From Lineus longissimus (lineage: Eukaryota > Nemertea > Pilidiophora > Heteronemertea > Lineidae): a DNA stretch of 64,000 bases. Below are positions 1-15,890 of the stretch, in pieces. The notes under the pieces are model-generated. The model made no database searches. It was not told where the DNA came from and was given only the letters and a program-made list of their open reading frames with translations. A program made the translations under genes and the position numbers. The stretch lies in assembly GCF_910592395.1 (NCBI RefSeq), contig NC_088308.1, positions 27,233,501 through 27,297,500 on the forward strand. The letters are read 5' to 3'. Within the stretch, counting starts at the first letter, position 1. The number at the start of each line of letters is the position of its first letter.

Positions 1-2354
<2,354 letters not shown>

Positions 2355-3650
2355 TGAGACGGTCGATTAGGAAATGTGATTTTGTTTTTGTACTTGAAGT
2401 GGTGTGATAGACTACTTGATCAGTGAATAATGAATATGCCCCACTAGAACCTTATCAGATTGCGGTGGACAGCTTCCAGTTATCTTCGTTTACAAATCCT
2501 AAGGAAAAGTCCTTCGTGATTTTTTTGCTGTGAATCCTGAAAGTCTCTGCTCCATGATCTGCATGTTTTATAGGGTCTTGTGCTCGGGCCATCAATTCAC
2601 ATCTCGATAATATGAGTCGTGTAAAAGGATTTATTCTACCTGAAAATTAACTTCTTTATTCATTTGGGTTTTGTCAACGAAATAGGCCAGTTATAACTGT
2701 GTAAAGATTGAAACATTTTGGATACACTTTTCTGGTAACTTAAGCTGAGCTGTATAGAAACAATGAATGTTAATTGCCTTCCTTCTTACCTGGACAGCTG
2801 TTTACATGAATGACATGTACATGTAATATGAATAGTACCTTGTTAGGATTCAGCCTGCGTTATTTACTTTTCAAATGAAACTTGAGTGGCTATCTTTGTT
2901 GAATAGTGTGACAAAATCAAACAGATACATGTGTTTATTCTTTAACCTCAAAAAGGACATAATTTGACGAAAATCAAAACTTCTGAACCTAAAATTCAGG
3001 AGCGTAGTTTTGCTGTGTATTTGCCTTTGAGGTTGTCTTTCTAACCATATGATATAGGGCTGTTGATTTTGTCATAAGTACGTTCTCATTCTTAAGGATT
3101 TTTCTTTTCTTCCAATGGTCTCTGTTACCATGTGTGCTTATGTTATGTGTGCTGAAATTTAAGTAATTAGTTATTCTTAGAAATGTATATAGATCTAATC
3201 GTTATGTACTACATTATTGTATTTTCAAAAAATCAAAAATGAAGAGTAGACGGTGTTTATGCCCAGTGCATGTAATTGTTAAAATGCAGTTACATGTACA
3301 TGTACATGTCGACAGTTCATGCATGTTCAGCAACAAATTTGTAATGAAATATTATTCAGAAATGTTAACTGTGAAGTGATGGTTTTGGTTTTTTTCAGTG
3401 ATGAATGGAAGAGAAATACGTAGAATAGTTATTAGGTCTCTATCACATGTGCGATAATTATGCTGATTAAACAGACTAGTTGATTTTGATCTGCAAACTT
3501 AAGCTCCTAATGTAAACCATGCTTCGAAAATGAAACAGTGTCAAAACCATTTCTAAACCATGTACTAGCACAGGTTTTTCAGGTATTTGTTTGCTTGTGA
3601 TGACTTATCTCTGAATGGGCAATAAATTAGTTGACTTCATGAAAATGGCT
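2355..3650 (+). other. 3' untranslated region of aconitase gene
   Basis: AT-rich sequence without a convincing ORF follows the aconitase stop. A canonical AATAAA lies at 3621-3626, about 1.27 kb downstream, and would give a transcript end near 3645. An ACATGTACATGTACATGT run at 3294-3309 is typical of the ACATGT-rich background of this genome. Confidence 0.6.
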
Positions 3651-3684
3651 TTGTTATTCTGGTTTTCTCTCCGAGATACTTGTA

Positions 3685-4530
3685 CCGTATTTTCCGGCGT
3701 ATGACCCGCGGCTTTTTGCCCTCAAACAGGCCCAAAAAGTGGGGGTGCGGGTAATACAAAGGTGCGGGTCTTGCGTGGATTCTGAGAGGGATAAGCCCCA
3801 ACCCCAAAGAAAAAAAAGGGGACCAAACTGGTTAGTTGATAAGGATTTATGTCCATCGTTTTCACATTGTTTTCAACCAATATTTCCGCCATGATCGCAT
3901 AGTTTGTGATGTCTCCGCTAGGGAAAATAGTCTTATTGGGGGCATCTCATAAGCGATGTTTTGGCTTCCGCAAGTCTGAACTGTGCCCCACCCTACCTGA
4001 GGTTCAGCCAACTGAGGACTCGGCAGACGATTCCGATTCCGAGGATACGTTGATGGATACGATGTCGAAGACGGACTTCGATGAACTGTTCCGGGACCTC
4101 TTCCATGATGATACCGAAGATGAAGATTTCGAAGGTTTCGAAAGTGATGAATGTGAATGATATGCTCATTTAGGACAATGACTATATGCTTAAGACAATT
4201 TGTGTGCTAATATTGGGTCAAGTAATGTTACAACAGATCACTCTAATAACATTTCTACCATTCTACCAATGCATAATATTGAGTTTTGAGACGGCCCTTC
4301 ACTTCAAAACAAGTTACGGCCATGCTGGAATTGATCCACTTTGGTTAACAATTAAAAAAAACATGGCGGTTCTAGGATGTCAACATCAATGAATGGCTTA
4401 CTATTTTTGGAGAATGCGGGTCTTGGAGCAGTGCGGGTCATAATCAGGTGCGGGTCTTGCATGGCTTTAGGTAATGGTCAAAGGGGGTGCGGGTCATAGG
4501 GCAGTGCGGGGGATAATCCGGAAAATACGG
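3685..4530 (+). mobile_element. TA-flanked DNA transposon relic, 846 bp, with acidic-tail ORF remnant
   Basis: The element begins CCGTATTTTCCGG and ends with its reverse complement. It is flanked by TA on both sides (3683-3684 and 4531-4532), as expected of the Tc1/mariner/pogo superfamily. Both ends carry repeated 'gcgggtc' motifs. Internally, 3906-4160 encodes 84 residues ending in a very acidic tail (DSADDSDSED, DEDFEGFESDECE). This could be the 3' end of a transposase fused to 5' sequence by an internal deletion. That assignment is inference from the acidic tail and the TA duplication; no catalytic domain is present. A shorter copy lies in reverse at 19650-20112. Confidence 0.75.
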
Positions 4531-4814
4531 TAATCAGGACGTCTCAAGGACACGCTGAAAAGACAACACCATGTGGTTGTGTCAAGTAGGATGTGCCAAC
4601 ATTCATGACATTTTCTGTGCACAATACAAAGGGGCTGGGGGGGGGGGGGGACACAGAGATGTCTGGTCATTTTCACCTCTTATCAAGTTTCAGGGGACCT
4701 TGCCTGGTTCCTTAGGGTGGTTGGAGAATGGACTTAGTTCAGGTGAAGAAATTGTCCTATTCTATGTTAAAACCCTTCACATTTCTTGTTGCAATGCAAA
4801 AGAAAACCGAGATT

Positions 4815-5305
4815 CAATTCACAAAAAACAGCTTTATTACAAAGTTAATTCACAAAGCACATACATGTAGAAGATTAGATGACTGCAGTGCCCACCATTT
4901 ACAAAATATTTACAGTACTCCTCGGAATAAACCACGCAAAATCTATCCACAACAATTACAAAGAAATTGTCTTTAGCATCCAATAATAATATCGTTACAC
5001 AAGGACATGACTAGCTAATACAGGATAAGACCTGTAAGATTTGTTACATTTGCAACCACAAAACTGGACAACGTTTTTCCGCTTCCCAAGAGGGACAAGT
5101 GCATTCCAACTTCTATTTTACAATTCTCATGATTTGCAGCAATATAACCATTTGATTCATGCCCGCTGAAAAATGGAGACATGAATCCAGACATCTTTTC
5201 TTCCTTACAGTTTCCTTGATGATAAAGTCCATCTCGATTCCAAAGTCTTGAAATGAAGATCTGATCTCAACTTTTAGCATGAAGTCCTACACATCAAACA
5301 CAGTC
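4815..5305 (-). other. 3' untranslated region of MOSMO gene
   Basis: Sequence downstream of the MOSMO stop. On the minus strand AATAAA lies at 4838-4833, so cleavage near 4815 is likely. The MOSMO and ACO2 genes are convergent, separated by the transposon relic. Confidence 0.6.
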
Positions 5306-6161
5306 TTAGAAATGAGGTAAACACACTTTGCCAGCAAAGAGTTCTGATACCACAGTGATCCATAAAGCCAGAACAAAGAATATGTACGATATTCCTACTT
5401 GGAAGTTATTCGGAAGCTGATAAGGTTCGCCACCAATCTGGTCCATGTTGAAGCCAATGGGGAAGATGACTGCCGCCAAGCAGAAGAGCACCACTGAAAA
5501 GATGATAATAACAGAGATGTGTTAAGACGACACAGAGTTGACATCGAATACACTTTAAATAGGTTAAAATCATACTTACTTGCTACGAAACCCAGCCACC
5601 TTGCATACTTCATGACAGTATATTTCCAGTAAGATATCGCAAGAAGCACTATTGTGATTGTAACTAGAAATATCCCAAAAAGAATGCAGATGAATGTGAA
5701 CATCCATTCTGCCCGGATGGGTTCTGGTGTGTAGCATACTTCTGACCGATGGTGGATTGTGAGACATGTCTTCAGGAGGCCAATATTCGTAACACCTGAA
5801 ATTATACATGGTTTGATTTAGCCTGAGCCAAAATGACAACGGGTGTCAGTGGGTGTGGAGGAATGCTACAATTCTTAATTGTTGTGATTCAAGATTGAGA
5901 CTTGGTTGTGACATGATGTGACAGGTATTGTTTTAATGGCAAAGAACAAGCTTCCTACTGTTGTAAGTATGAATCTATATGTGAACCATCACCTGAAACA
6001 CACATAGATACAAAATATTGGTTAGTAAAGAAAATAGTACAAATAAGGTGAAACAAACCGCCAATGTTTGAGACAATCCAAAATGGCATTGCAAGACTTG
6101 CAATAGCAAAGACATCAGCTGCGAAAAACAGCGCCCCGGATATAATGCTCAGCTTGTCCAT
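5306..6161 (-). CDS. MOSMO: Modulator of Smoothened protein (four-pass membrane protein), complete
   Basis: MOSMO is a small tetraspan membrane protein that works with the MEGF8-MGRN1 ubiquitin ligase complex to lower Smoothened levels in vertebrate Hedgehog signalling. Three exons were read: 6059-6161, 5580-5795 and 5306-5493. They join in phase and give about 168 residues, the usual family length. The start MDKLSIISGALFFAADVFAI matches the MOSMO N-terminus. Exon 2 carries the extracellular CLTIHHRSEVCYTPEPIRAEW segment and TM2. Exon 3 carries FPIGFNMDQIGGEPYQLPNN and the C-terminal LFAGKVCLP signature. Four hydrophobic segments are visible. The start codon at 6161-6159 lies about 1 kb from the divergent ARF gene, so a shared promoter region is possible. 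Family identity is secure. Confidence 0.93.
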
Positions 6162-6845
6162 AGTTTCAATTGATTCCCCAACAACCGCAACACATACGGA
6201 CCAAATATCAATGTTTTTCGTTAACGGAGAATGGGAGAAAACGACAAAATTTAGTGAGATTTTTTGGAATTTTTTTCTAAAGACACCATTTTGGAAACGA
6301 CAGTGGCGACGTATATCGGCAAATAGCTAAAGCCAGCAACAGGTGGATGCGGAAGTTGTGTGAACTTTCATGACTTTTGGAAGTTTTAAATTGCTGTTTT
6401 CTACACAATTATGATGTATTTGGCGCCGATTTTCCTCTCATGACATCTTCTTGATATTTCTCTTTTAAACGGTATAAATTGTTTCTGATGTTTTAGGTGT
6501 ATTAACGTTGTTTTTTGCGTGTCCTACTTTGGGACCTTGTTTTCAAATTCATGTACATGTACGTGCAAGCCTGTACAGATACACTGTCGAGTACATACAC
6601 ATACACTATCTCTGTACACAAAGTACATGATACAGATAGCCAATGCTTGAAATTGAACTGATTGACCTGTTGAGTTGTTGCAACATGGTGTTCAGTGTAA
6701 TGTGACACGTTGGAAGAAATGATTTAACCAGGAACTGGAATACATGTTACAAAGTGGCTATTCTTACGACTAGTCGTAACTTAGGATTTATGCGATTTCA
6801 GAGATTAAACTGAGGATCTCGGGAGATAAGACTAGTGTAAAGGAA

Positions 6846-6922
6846 GGGTTAGGGTTAGGGTTGGCGCTAGGAGTAAGTGTTAGGGTCAGGGTGAGCGTCA
6901 GGGTTAGGATTAAGGCCCAAAA
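6846..6922 (+). repeat. Degenerate interstitial telomere-like (TTAGGG) repeat
   Basis: The stretch starts with three near-perfect GGGTTA units and decays into GTTAGGG/GTCAGGG/GTGAGCG variants. It lies in the spacer between the divergent MOSMO and ARF genes. Confidence 0.7.
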
Positions 6923-7114
6923 AGGTGAAAATGATCGTCGTAAGAATAACCAGTAGTTTGTATGTAAAATGCATTAGGGATCGTTGTAAGAATAGCTGCG
7001 GCCTATGTATATAGCCTATCTTTCGATTCAATACCACAGCAAATGGTTTGGACTGGGTATTGTCAGTTAGTACAGCAAGAATAATTTCCAACTGTTTCTA
7101 TATTTCAGACTTGA

Positions 7115-7684
<570 letters not shown>

Positions 7685-9090
7685 TTTTTTTTCCTTTCTG
7701 ATTTTAGTAGACCAGCACCTGTTATATAGTGATTGCTTTGGCATTATTCATTGGCAGATACCATTGTTTTTAGTGACAGTGCTCTGCCAAGCTTTGCCTC
7801 GGGTAAAATTTGACACAATTACATGTGTGTCCAGCTTAGAAAAACTATCCGACACATATCTAATTTGTTTGTCTGACATGATTTTCGAGATTGAGCATAA
7901 AAGACTCATGTTTTTTTCATGTGACCTATGTTCTATTCAAAATGTAAGTCTGGTGATGAGCCACATTCCATGTAGTCTATGTTTTAAATCTTCCAAGTAC
8001 TGGTACCTAGTATTTAGTACATCTATCTACCAGTTCTTTCTATGTATTATAATATGTGATATTTGTAACTGTAAGCTTTGTCATACATGTATGATGTTTT
8101 AACTCTTCCAAGTACTGGCACTAAGGTAAAATTGTACAATCATAGTCCTGATGCAATGCTTTACTGCACTGCCCACTGTATTCTACACTGAAGCGGCTAT
8201 GGTTGTACTGAAAAATACCTTCCTTTATCCTGTGAGTACTGGAAAAACAAATTTAGGGAAATCCCTGCATCTCAGCAGATTGTTAATCATCATTTTATAA
8301 CTTAAAACTGTAATAATTTTTGTAAATATTTGTGATAAGCGTGAGAAAGAATCTATTTTCTTATAAGATATTGATATTTATATACCAGCTGTTTTGTACT
8401 TATGTAGGATATTGCTAAGCTTAAAGAACCAGAAGGTATTCATGAAATGAGGTTTGCGCCAAACAACCATATCGATGAGGACTAATATCATCAGTCCAGA
8501 AGTTCACAACAGAAACCGTGACAGAAATTATCTTGTTTTTTATTTGACAAGTTGAGGGTTCAACTCCAATACATAAATATTCGGCCACCTCCATGATATT
8601 ACCTAGAATGCTGAGCTTTCACTGCATGGGCAGACAGTCCTAGTTTTACTCTGGTTGAATATACATCATGATTTGACTGAAAATGTCTTTAGATATTTAG
8701 AGTGTGGCGTGCACAAAACTAAAATTTTAAATGATTTGTTGATAAATGATTTAGATTTCACAGTAATCTTTGTTTCTTTCATTTTTACTGCGGCACAAGG
8801 GTCCCTTTCTCTGCTAGTGTTTATCTTCATTCCTGTTTGAAAAGAAGATATGCCGACTGAGGGATTCTCAGAACATTGAACCCACATAGGTTACATGTTC
8901 ACAACCAGGAGAAGCTGAGGTTGGACATTCTATCAACAAAGACGAAAATGCCGGCCATCTACCAACATTACAAAGTCACAATCACTCTAGTGTGGTTGGG
9001 TGATGATCACACCCAAGCCAGCTACATGTATTTATGCAGCAAGACCATTTTATTTAACAGAACAAAGTCACAAACAGTCCAGTGTTGTTA
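7685..9090 (+). other. Probable ARF 3' UTR and intergenic sequence
   Basis: AT-rich sequence after the ARF stop codon with several short open frames of no coding character. I see no clear AATAAA before about 8.6 kb. Nothing else is recognised before the tandem array begins near 9.1 kb. Confidence 0.4.
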
Positions 9091-10660
9091 GGTGATTGTC
9101 ACAACCAAACAGGGCACATTTCCAGTCTGCAGCCTTGTCAAGATTCTTAGAATAGGCAAGGCCATTCAGGTCGAGAACCAAGGCACAACCAGTCCAGTGT
9201 CGTGATTGTCACACCCAAACCAGATCCATGTACAGTCTGCATTCTTGTCCAGATTCTGAGAATAGGCAAGACCATTCAGGTCAAGAACAAAGGCACAACC
9301 AGTCCAGTGTTGTGATTGTCACACCCAAATCAGATCCATGTACAGTCTGCATTCTTGTCCAGATCCTGAGAATAGGCAAAACCATTCAGGTCAAGAACAA
9401 AGGCCTAACCAGTCTAGTGTCGTGATCCTGAGAATAGGCAAAACCATTCAGGTCAAGAACAAAGGCACAACCAGTCCAGTGTTGTGATTGTCACACCCAA
9501 ACCAGATACATGGACAGTCTGCATTCTTGTCCAGATCCTGAGAATAGGCAAAACCATTCAGGTCAAGAACAAAGGCACAACCAGTCCAGTGTCGTGATTG
9601 TCACACCCAAACCAGATACATACAGTCTGCATTCTTGTCCAGATCCTGAGAATAGGCAAAACCATTCAGGTCAAGAACAAAGGCACAACCAGTCCAGTGT
9701 CGTGATCCTGAGAATAGGCAAAACCATTCAGGTCAAGAACAAAGGCACAACCAGTCCAGTGTTGTGATTGTCACACCCAAACCAGATACATGGACAGTCT
9801 GCATTCTTGTCCAGATCCTGAGAATAGGCAAAACCATTCAGGTCAAGAACAAAGGCCTAACCAGTCCAGTGTCGTGATCCTGAGAATAGGCAAAACCATT
9901 CAGGTCAAGAACAAAGGCACAACCAGTCCAGTGTTGTGATTGTCACACCCAAACCAGATACATGGACAGTCTGCATTCTTGTCCAGATCCTGAGAATAGG
10001 CAAAACCATTCAGGTCAAGAACAAAGGCACAACCAGTCCAGTGCTGTGATTGTCACACCCAAACCAGATCCATGGACAGTCTGCATTCTTGTCCAGATCC
10101 TGAGAATAGGCAAAACCATTTAGGTCAAGAACAAAGGCACAACCAGTCCAGTGTTGTGATTGTCACACCCAAACCAGATACATGGACAGTCTGCATTCTT
10201 GTCCAGATCCTGAGAATAGGCAAAACCATTCAGGTCAAGAACAAAGGCACAACCAGTCCAGTGCTGTGATTGTCACACCCAAACCAGATCCATGGACAGT
10301 CTGCATTCTTGTCCAGATCCTAAGAATAGGCAAAACCATTCAGGTCAAGAACAAAGGCACAACCAGTCCAGTGCTGTGATTGTCACACCCAAACCAGATA
10401 CATGGACAGTCTGCATTCTTGTCCAGATCCTGAGAATAGGCAAAACCATTCAGGTCAAGAACAAAGGCACAACCAGTCCAGTGTCGTGATTGTCACACCC
10501 AAACCAGATCCATGGACAGTCTGCATTCTTGTCCAGATCCTGAGAATAGGCAAGACCATTCAGGTCAAGAACAAAGGCACAACCAGTCCAGTGTCGTGAT
10601 TGTCACACCCAAACCAGATCCATGGACAGTCTGCATTCTTGTCCAGATCCTGAGAATAGG

Positions 10661-12260
10661 CAAGACCATTCAGGTCGAGAACAAATTGTTACTGGGTGAT
10701 TGTCACAACCAAAGAGGACACGTTCACAACCTGCAGCCTTGTCCAGATCCTGAGAATAGGCAAGACCATTCAAGTCGAGTACTAACTGTTACTGGGTGAC
10801 TGTCACAACCAAAGAAGACACGTTCACAACCTGCAGCCTTGTCCAGATCCTGAGAATAGGCAAGACCATTCAAGTCGAGTACTAACTGTTACTGGGTGAT
10901 TGTCACAACCAAAGAAGACACGTTCACAACCTGCAGCCTTGTCCAGATCCTGAGAATAGGCAAGACCATTCAAGTCGAGTACTAACTGTTACTGGGTGAT
11001 TGTCACAACCAAAGAAGACACGTTCACAACCTGCAGCCTTGTCCAGATCCTGAGAATAGGCAAGACCATTCAAGTCGAGTACTAACTGTTACTGGGTGAC
11101 TGTCACAACCAAAGAAGACACGTTCACAACCTGCAGCCTTGTCCAGATCCTGAGAATAGGCAAGACCATTCAAGTCGAGTACTAACTGTTACTGGGTGAT
11201 TGTCACAACCAAAGAAGACACGTTCACAACCTGCAGCCTTGTCCAGATCCTGAGAATAGGCAAGACCATTCAAGTCGAGTACTAACTGTTACTGGGTGAT
11301 TGTCACAACCAAAGAAGACACGTTCACAACCTGCAGCCTTGTCCAGATCCTGAGAATAGGCAAGACCATTCAAGTCGAGTGCTAACTGTTACTGGGTGAT
11401 TGTCACAACCAAAGAAGACACGTTCACAACCTGCAGCCTTGTCCAGATCCTGAGAATAGGCAAGACCATTCAAGTCGAGTACTAACTGTTACTGGGTGAC
11501 TGTCACAACCAAAGAAGACACGTTCACAACCTGCAGCCTTGTCCAGATCCTGAGAATAGGCAAGACCATTCAAGTCGAGTACTAACTGTTACTGGGTGAT
11601 TGTCACAACCAAAGAAGACACGTTCACAACCTGCAGCCTTGTCCAGATCCTGAGAATAGGCAAGACCATTCAAGTCGAGTACTAACTGTTACTGGGTGAT
11701 TGTCACAACCAAAGAAGACACGTTCACAACCTGCAGCCTTGTCCAGATCCTGAGAATAGGCAAGACCATTCAAGTCGAGTACTAACTGTTACTGGGTGAC
11801 TGTCACAACCAAAGAAGACACGTTCACAACCTGCAGCCTTGTCCAGATCCTGAGAATAGGCAAGACCATTCAAGTCGAGTACTAACTGTTACTGGGTGAT
11901 TGTCACAACCAAAGAAGACACGTTCACAACCTGCAGCCTTGTCCAGATCCTGAGAATAGGCAAGACCATTCAGGTCGAGTACTAACTGTTACTGGGTGAT
12001 TGTCACAACCAAAGAAGACACGTTCACAACCTGCAGCCTTGTCCAGATCCTGACAATAGGCAAGACCATTCAAGTCGAGTACTAACTGTTACTGGGTGAT
12101 TGTCACAACCGAAGAAGACACGTTCACAACCTGCAGCCTTGTCCAGATCCTGAGAATAGGCAAGACCATTCAAGTCGAGTACTAACTGTTACTGGGTGAT
12201 TGTCACAACCGAAGAAGAAACATTCACAACCTGCAGCCTTGTCAAGATTCTGAGAATAGG
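10661..12260. repeat. Homogenised 100-bp satellite block with three-unit higher-order period
   Basis: Sixteen consecutive 100-bp units are nearly identical. A C/T variant in ACTGGGTGA(C/T) at unit ends falls at 10800 C, 10900 T, 11000 T, 11100 C, 11200 T, 11300 T, 11400 T, 11500 C, 11600 T, 11700 T, 11800 C, followed by T units. This gives a C-T-T pattern of 300 bp with one extra T unit near 11400 that also carries a private GTGCTAACT variant. Confidence 0.9.
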
Positions 12261-12539
12261 CAAGACCATTCAGGTCGAGAACCAAGGCACAACCAGTCCA
12301 AGGCCGGCCTGTGTTGCTGGGTGATTGTCAAAACAAAACCATCATGTGCAGTTGGCAGCCTTGACAATAAGCAAGAGCTTTTAGGCAGAAAACCAAGGTA
12401 TAACCAGTCCAGTGTCGCTGGGTGATTGTCACACCCAATCCAGATACATGTACAGTCTGCATTCTTGTCCAGATTCTGAGAATAGGCAAGACCATTCAGG
12501 TCAAGAACAAAGGCACAACCAGTCCAGTGTTGTGATTGT

Positions 12540-15340
12540 CACACCCAAACCAGATACATACAGTCTGCATTCTTGTCCAGATCCTGAGAATAGGCAAAAC
12601 CATTCAGGTCAAGAACAAAGGCCTAACCAGTCTAGTGTCGTGATCCTCAGAATAGGCAAAACCATTCAGGTCAAGAACAAAGGCACAACCAGTCCAGTGT
12701 TGTGATTGTCACACCCAAACCAGATACATGGACAGTCTGCATTCTTGTCCAGATCCTGAGAATAGGCAAAACCATTCAGGTCAAGAACAAAGGCACAACC
12801 AGTCCAGTGCTGTGATTGTCACACCCAAACCAGATCCATGGACAGTCTGCATTCTTGTCCAGATCCTAAGAATAGGCAAAACCATTCAGGTCAAGAACAA
12901 AGGCACAACCAGTCCAGTGTTGTGATTGTCACACCCAAACCAGATACATACAGTCTGCATTCTTGTCCAGATCCTGAGAATAGGCAAAACCATTCAGGTC
13001 AAGAACAAAGGCCTAACCAGTCTAGTGTCGTGATCCTGAGAATAGGCAAAACCATTCAGGTCAAGAACAAAGGCCTAACCAGTCTAGTGTCGTGATCCTG
13101 AGAATAGGCAAAACCATTCAGGTCAAGAACAAAGGCACAACCAGTCCAGTGTTGTGATTGTCACACCCAAACCAGATACATGGACAGTCTGCATTCTTGT
13201 CCAGATCCTGAGAATAGGCAAAACCATTCAGGTCAAGAACAAAGGCACAACCAGTCCAGTGTCGTGATTGTCACACCCAAACCAGATCCATGGACAGTCT
13301 GCATTCTTGTCCAGATCCTGAGAATAGGCAAGACCATTCAGGTCGAGAACAAATTGTTACTGGGTGATTGTCACAACCAAAGAAGACACGTTCACGACCT
13401 GCAGCCTTGTCCAGATCCTGAGAATAGGCAAGACCATTCAGGTCGAGAACAAATTGTTACTGGGTGATTGTCACAACCAAAGAAGATACGTTCACAACCT
13501 GCAGCCTTGTCCAGATCCTGAGAATAGGCAAGACCATTCAAGTCGAGTACTAACTGTTACTGGGTGATTGTCACAACCAAACAAGACACGTTCACAACCT
13601 GCAGCCTTGTCCAGATCCTGAGAATAGACAAGACCATTCAGGTCGAGAACCAAGGCACAACCAGTCCAAGGCCGGCCTGTGTCGCTGGGTGATTGTCAAA
13701 ACAAAACCATCAGGTGCAGTTGGCAGCCTTGACAATAAGCAAGAGCTTTTAGGCAGATAACCAAAGCACAACCAGTCCAGTGTCCTGATTGTCACAACCA
13801 AACCAGATACATACAGTCTGCATTCTTGTCCAGATCCTGAGAATAGGCAAAACCATTCAGGTCAAGAACAAAGGCCTAACCAGTCTAGTGTCGTGATCCT
13901 CAGAATAGGCAAAACCATTCAGGTCAAGAACAAAGGCACAACCAGTCCAAGGCCGGCCTGTGTCGCTGGGTGATTGTCAAAACAAAACCATCAGGTGCAG
14001 TTGGCAGCCTTGACAATAAGCAAGAGCTTTTAGGCAGATAACCAAAGCACAACCAGTCCAGTGTCGTGATTGTCACAACCAAACCAGATACATACAGTCT
14101 GCATTCTTGTCCAGATCCTGAGAATAGGCAAAACCATTCAGGTCAAGAACAAAGGCCTAACCAGTCTAGTGTCGTGATCCTCAGAATAGGCAAAACCATT
14201 CAGGTCAAGAACAAAGGCACAACCAGTCCAGTGTTGTGATTGTCACACCCAAACCAGATACATGGACAGTCTGCATTCTTGTCCAGATCCTGAGAATAGG
14301 CAAAACCATTCAGGTCAAGAACAAAGGCACAACCAGTCCAGTGCTGTGATTGTCACACCCAAACCAGATCCATGGACAGTCTGCATTCTTGTCCAGATCC
14401 TAAGAATAGGCAAAACCATTCAGGTCAAGAACAAAGGCACAACCAGTCCAGTGTTGTGATTGTCACACCCAAACCAGATACATACAGTCTGCATTCTTGT
14501 CCAGATCCTGAGAATAGGCAAAACCATTCAGGTCAAGAACAAAGGCCTAACCAGTCTAGTGTCGTGATCCTGAGAATAGGCAAAACCATTCAGGTCAAGA
14601 ACAAAGGCCTAACCAGTCTAGTGTCGTGATCCTGAGAATAGGCAAAACCATTCAGGTCAAGAACAAAGGCACAACCAGTCCAGTGTTGTGATTGTCACAC
14701 CCAAACCAGATACATGGACAGTCTGCATTCTTGTCCAGATCCTGAGAATAGGCAAAACCATTCAGGTCAAGAACAAAGGCACAACCAGTCCAGTGTCGTG
14801 ATTGTCACACCCAAACCAGATCCATGGACAGTCTGCATTCTTGTCCAGATCCTGAGAATAGGCAAGACCATTCAGGTCGAGAACAAATTGTTACTGGGTG
14901 ATTGTCACAACCAAAGAAGACACGTTCACGACCTGCAGCCTTGTCCAGATCCTGAGAATAGGCAAGACCATTCAGGTCGAGAACAAATTGTTACTGGGTG
15001 ATTGTCACAACCAAAGAAGATACGTTCACAACCTGCAGCCTTGTCCAGATCCTGAGAATAGGCAAGACCATTCAAGTCGAGTACTAACTGTTACTGGGTG
15101 ATTGTCACAACCAAACAAGACACGTTCACAACCTGCAGCCTTGTCCAGATCCTGAGAATAGACAAGACCATTCAGGTCGAGAACCAAGGCACAACCAGTC
15201 CAAGGCCGGCCTGTGTCGCTGGGTGATTGTCAAAACAAAACCATCAGGTGCAGTTGGCAGCCTTGACAATAAGCAAGAGCTTTTAGGCAGATAACCAAAG
15301 CACAACCAGTCCAGTGTCGTGATTGTCACAACCAAACCAG
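12540..15340. repeat. 1534-bp segmental tandem duplication inside the array
   Basis: Blocks around 12.54-13.80 kb recur at an exact offset of 1534 bp around 14.07-15.34 kb. The same order of A, B, 62-bp and GGCCGGCC modules is kept, for example GGCCGGCC at 13670 and 15204. A further ~280-bp duplication places another GGCCGGCC module at 13951. Confidence 0.9.
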
Positions 15341-15890
15341 ATTCATGTACAGTCTGCATTCTTGTCCAGATTCTGAGAATAGGGAAGACCATTCAGGTCG
15401 AAAAGAAAGGCACAACCAGTCCAGTGTCACGACCAAACCAAATACATGTATAGTCTGAAGCCATGTCTAGGTGTCCTTGGCATCCTGCCTGACATTATAC
15501 AAAGGCCATTAAGGTAGAAAAACAAAGTCACAACCAGTCCAAGGCCGGCCAGTGTCGCTGGGTGATTGTCAAATCAAAACCATATACAGGTGCAGTTGGC
15601 AGCCTTGACATCCTGACAAAAAGCAAAAGCTTTCAGGCAGAGAACCAAGGCACAACCAGTCCAGTGTCGCTGGGTGATTGTTACAACAAAATCAGATAAA
15701 TCTGCAGTTATGTCCAGATATCCTTTAGGCATCCTGACAACAAGCAAAGACCATTATTCATGTGGAGAACCAAGTGTAGTCGGTCCAGTGTGGCTGGGGG
15801 ATTGTAACATCCACACCAGATACTTTTACACCGTCTGTAGTTGTGTCCATATGTCCTTTATCCCAACAATAAGGAAAGATTAACGAAGAC

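Larger units (their letters stand above)
9090..15890. repeat. Large tandem-repeat array (110-, 100- and 62-bp units)
   Basis: About 6.8 kb built from variants of one unit. Family A has a 110-bp period, seen clearly at 10.07-10.66 kb. Family B has a 100-bp period at 10.66-12.26 kb. A 62-bp truncated unit recurs, for example around 9.42, 9.71 and 13.03-13.10 kb. All share a core reading cctgagaataggcaa-accattcaggtc. Divergent modules with GGCCGGCC separate blocks, and the right edge (15.4-15.9 kb) decays gradually. The 110- and 100-bp periods are not multiples of three, so the short ORFs through the array shift frame and stop within about two units. It is not coding. Confidence 0.97.

Noticed and set aside
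3906-4160. 84-residue acidic ORF as an independent gene
   Set aside because: It lies wholly inside a TA-flanked transposon and is deleted in the second copy.
9228-15392. Series of 65-97-residue ORFs with a repeated MDSLHSCPDPENRQ motif
   Set aside because: They are readings of the 110/100-bp tandem repeat. The unit length is not divisible by three and each ORF stops after about two units.
9090-15890. CRISPR-like array
   Set aside because: Contiguous tandem repeats without unique spacers in a eukaryotic genome.
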